From assembly GCA_963836015.1 (NCBI GenBank), contig CAWIIF010000008.1:186001-250000 (forward strand): a DNA stretch of 64,000 nucleotides, in the 5' to 3' direction. The notes below the pieces were generated by a model. That model saw only the letters and a program-made list of their open reading frames with translations, did no database searches and was not told the origin of the DNA. A program made the translations under genes and the position numbers. This stretch comes from CAWCDJ01 sp963836015 (GTDB taxonomy: Bacteria; Acidobacteriota; Terriglobia; Bryobacterales; Bryobacteraceae). Below, one piece after another: positions 62,157-64,000 of the stretch (within the stretch, counting starts at the first letter, position 1; every line of letters starts with the position of its first letter).

Positions 62157-63074
62157 TCACGCAAAGCGTATGCCGGTCTTCGCCGCGACACCCTGAATGT
62201 AGGCGCGCCCTTCGTCGTACTCCTGTGCGTTCTTCAGGTGTTCCAGCATGAGCGGCGCGTCTACCGGCAGCTTCGAAAGTTCCGTGAGATAAGCCGCGTA
62301 ATCGATCTCGCCGCGCCCCGGAATCACTTCCGCGAAATGGACGTTATATTCCGGTACCCAGGCCAGGTCCTTGGCGTGGCACGACGTAATCCAGCGGCCG
62401 AGCTTGCTGAAGCACTCTTCGATCACGGCTTTGTTGTGGTAGAACCGCGTGGGGCTGTTGACCACGTTGCAGACATCCAGGTGGACGCCGAAGGCCGGGC
62501 GGTCGATCGCCTTGATCAGCTCCAGGTACGAATCCGGCCCGTCCGGCAGCGACCACGGCATCATCTCGATGGTGAAGCGTGTACGCGTGGGCTTCACCGA
62601 GTCGATCGCATGGCGGCTGTTCGCGACCGTGGCATCGAAGAACTCGCGGGAGAGGTTCTTCGGATTCATACCGTACCAGTATTTCGGATTGTAGGAGCCG
62701 GCGATATCGACGCAGCAGCGGGCTCCCACCGCGTCGGCCAGAGCCAGCCGCTCCGTGACGTAATCGAGATTGGCCTTCCGCACCGCGGCGTCCGGGTCGA
62801 GCATGTTCTTCCAGGCGCCCACCTCGGCGATCACGACATTCTCTTTGGCGAAGGCATCGCGGATTGCGCGGATGCGGCCGGTGTCGTTCGTCTGTGCCGC
62901 GGGGCAGTAGGCGGCGCTGTAGCCGAGCCGCCGGTGCTCGCGGGCCAGTTCCGCCGGATCATCCGATTTGAGAAATACCGGACCTCCGAGACGGACCGGC
63001 CGGCCTGCCGCCCAGGCGCAGGCAAGGGGGGCGGCGCCCAGAAGGCGGAGCGCGCTGCGGCGAGTAAGAACCAT
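62157..63074 (-). CDS. Exported xylose-isomerase-like TIM-barrel protein
   Basis: A sugar-phosphate isomerase/epimerase-type TIM barrel of 305 aa. A Tat-like signal (LTRRSALRLLGAAPLACAWA) begins the protein. Motifs of the AP-endonuclease-2 superfamily: RFTIEMMPWSLP, GVHLDVCNVVNSP, SCHAKDLAW and IPGRGEIDYAAYL, which hold the metal-binding Glu, Asp and His positions. It ends 6 bp from the Gfo/Idh/MocA stop, convergent. It likely isomerises or epimerises a sugar or keto-sugar produced by the neighbouring oxidoreductase; substrate unknown. Confidence 0.87.
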   Translation of the reverse strand: MVLTRRSALRLLGAAPLACAWAAGRPVRLGGPVFLKSDDPAELAREHRRLGYSAAYCPAAQTNDTGRIRAIRDAFAKENVVIAEVGAWKNMLDPDAAVRKANLDYVTERLALADAVGARCCVDIAGSYNPKYWYGMNPKNLSREFFDATVANSRHAIDSVKPTRTRFTIEMMPWSLPDGPDSYLELIKAIDRPAFGVHLDVCNVVNSPTRFYHNKAVIEECFSKLGRWITSCHAKDLAWVPEYNVHFAEVIPGRGEIDYAAYLTELSKLPVDAPLMLEHLKNAQEYDEGRAYIQGVAAKTGIRFA

Positions 63075-63122
63075 GCCGAGATTGTATCGGAAGGCGTATC
63101 CTCAAGGAATCGGGCAGTACGC

Positions 63123-64000
63123 ATGACCATAAAAATTTGTTGTGCCTTCGCCGTCCTGTTGGCCGGTACGTGTGCGCAGGGAGCCGTGCAGGCCCCCGTG
63201 AAGAACCGCGCGCCGCTTGCGGCCAATGCCTTCTACCGGCTTCCGTTGACTTCGGTGCGGCCGGCCGGCTGGCTGCGCGACCAGCTACGCCTCCAGGCGC
63301 AGGGCATCACGGGCCATCTCGACGAATTCTGGCCGGACGTCGGCCCCAACTCGGCGTGGCTCGGCGGCACGGGCGAGGGGTGGGAGCGCGGCCCTTACTA
63401 CCTCGACGGCCTTCTGCCGCTCGCGTACCTGCTGGACGATCCGAAGCTGATCGCCAAGACGCGGCCGTGGGTGGAATGGACGCTCACGCATCAGGCCGCC
63501 GATGGCGCCATCGGTCCCGCCAAGAATCGCGACTGGTGGCCCATCATGATCATGCTCAAGGTGCTCACCCAGTACCAGGAGGCGACCGGCGACCCGCGCG
63601 TCATCCCGGCCATGGAGAAGTACTTCGCCTACCAGGCCCGCGCGCTCGGCGGCAATCCGCTGAAGAGCTGGGCCATCTACCGCTGGCAGGACGAACTGGC
63701 CAGCATCCTCTGGCTCTACAACCGCACCGGCGATTCGCGCCTGCTGGACCTCGCGCGGCAACTCAAAGGCGAGGGCTTCGACTGGCGCAAGCTCTTCGAA
63801 GATTTTCCGTTTCCCGGCAAGGTGGCCCGCGAGCACGCCAGCCTCACGTCTCACGGTGTGAACAACGCCATGGGCCTGAAGACCGCCGCGCTGTGGCAGT
63901 TGATCTCGAAAGACCCCGCCGACCGCGCCGCGACGGCCCGCATGTTCCGCACGCTCGACGAATACCAGGGTCTTCCGAACGGCATGTTCAGCGCCGACGA
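63123..64000 (+). CDS. GH127-like beta-L-arabinofuranosidase-domain protein (cut by right edge)
   Basis: The first 292 residues of an exported protein. A signal peptide (CCAFAVLLAGTCAQGAVQA) precedes the LTSVRPAGWLRDQLRLQA segment, typical of the N-terminus of DUF1680/GH127-type proteins. An alpha/alpha-barrel-like pattern follows (GPYYLDGLLPLAYLLDDPKL; EHASLTSHGVNNAMGL). The catalytic cysteine region of GH127 lies beyond the window. It likely acts on arabinose-containing plant or microbial glycans, which fits the neighbouring sugar genes. The 48-bp gap to the divergent TIM-barrel gene holds the promoters. Confidence 0.82.
   Translation, partial: MTIKICCAFAVLLAGTCAQGAVQAPVKNRAPLAANAFYRLPLTSVRPAGWLRDQLRLQAQGITGHLDEFWPDVGPNSAWLGGTGEGWERGPYYLDGLLPLAYLLDDPKLIAKTRPWVEWTLTHQAADGAIGPAKNRDWWPIMIMLKVLTQYQEATGDPRVIPAMEKYFAYQARALGGNPLKSWAIYRWQDELASILWLYNRTGDSRLLDLARQLKGEGFDWRKLFEDFPFPGKVAREHASLTSHGVNNAMGLKTAALWQLISKDPADRAATARMFRTLDEYQGLPNGMFSAD

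Overview
The window is about 64 kb of high-GC bacterial chromosome. An Oar-like TonB receptor with an N-terminal carboxypeptidase-regulatory-like domain, secreted sulfatases, a ThuA/DUF1080/FG-GAP protein, Tat-exported sugar-catabolism proteins and a giant CxxCH-repeat cytochrome together suggest an Acidobacteriota soil lineage, probably near Solibacter/Bryobacterales. This is inferred from gene content; there is no rRNA or other marker gene here. No tRNA, rRNA or CRISPR array was seen.

Layout. (1) 1-2.8 kb: a GMC oxidoreductase cut by the window edge, behind a secreted SRPBCC-like protein. (2) 3.3-14.3 kb: a fatty-acid degradation locus. A TetR-fadN-fadA-fadE operon runs on the minus strand and a divergent long-chain acyl-CoA synthetase on the plus strand, with one palindromic operator lying over both promoters. 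Two short-chain dehydrogenases (one frameshifted), a double VOC protein and a small secreted protein follow. (3) 14.4-29.3 kb: a ThuA/DUF1080/FG-GAP protein and a cell-envelope locus (LTA-synthase-like phosphotransferase, lipoprotein, two glycosyltransferases, a polytopic GT39-like protein). Two insertion sequences have each split a gene here. Both insertions are flanked by exact target duplications, and removing the elements restores both reading frames, so both are recent. (4) 29.3-36.3 kb: pgi, ackA and a CheB-CheR-PAS-kinase-receiver hybrid. (5) 36.4-44.1 kb: Oar-like receptor, sulfatase-maturating radical SAM enzyme, Cys-type arylsulfatase and two membrane proteins, probably for sulfated glycan use.

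(6) 44.2-59.3 kb is the most notable region: a minus-strand run encoding a 23-CxxCH cytochrome, a giant cytochrome of about 1977 residues with about 79 CxxCH motifs, an outer-membrane beta-barrel with a FlgT-like N-terminus, a secreted protein, a b-type cytochrome-like membrane protein, a membrane-anchored Fe-S/FAD oxidoreductase, a TPR protein, a small zinc-ribbon protein and a sigma-54-dependent activator. A full -24/-12 sigma-54 promoter match lies in front of the first cytochrome gene. I read this as a trans-envelope (porin-cytochrome-like) electron conduit fed from a cytoplasmic or quinone donor. It resembles no standard Mtr or Omb/Oma/Omc operon that I know.

(7) 59.3-64 kb: a Tat-exported sulfatase, a Gfo/Idh/MocA oxidoreductase, a TIM-barrel isomerase/epimerase and a GH127-like enzyme cut by the right edge, a second sugar-catabolism group.

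Six convergent gene pairs overlap at their 3' ends, so several operons end inside a neighbouring coding sequence.
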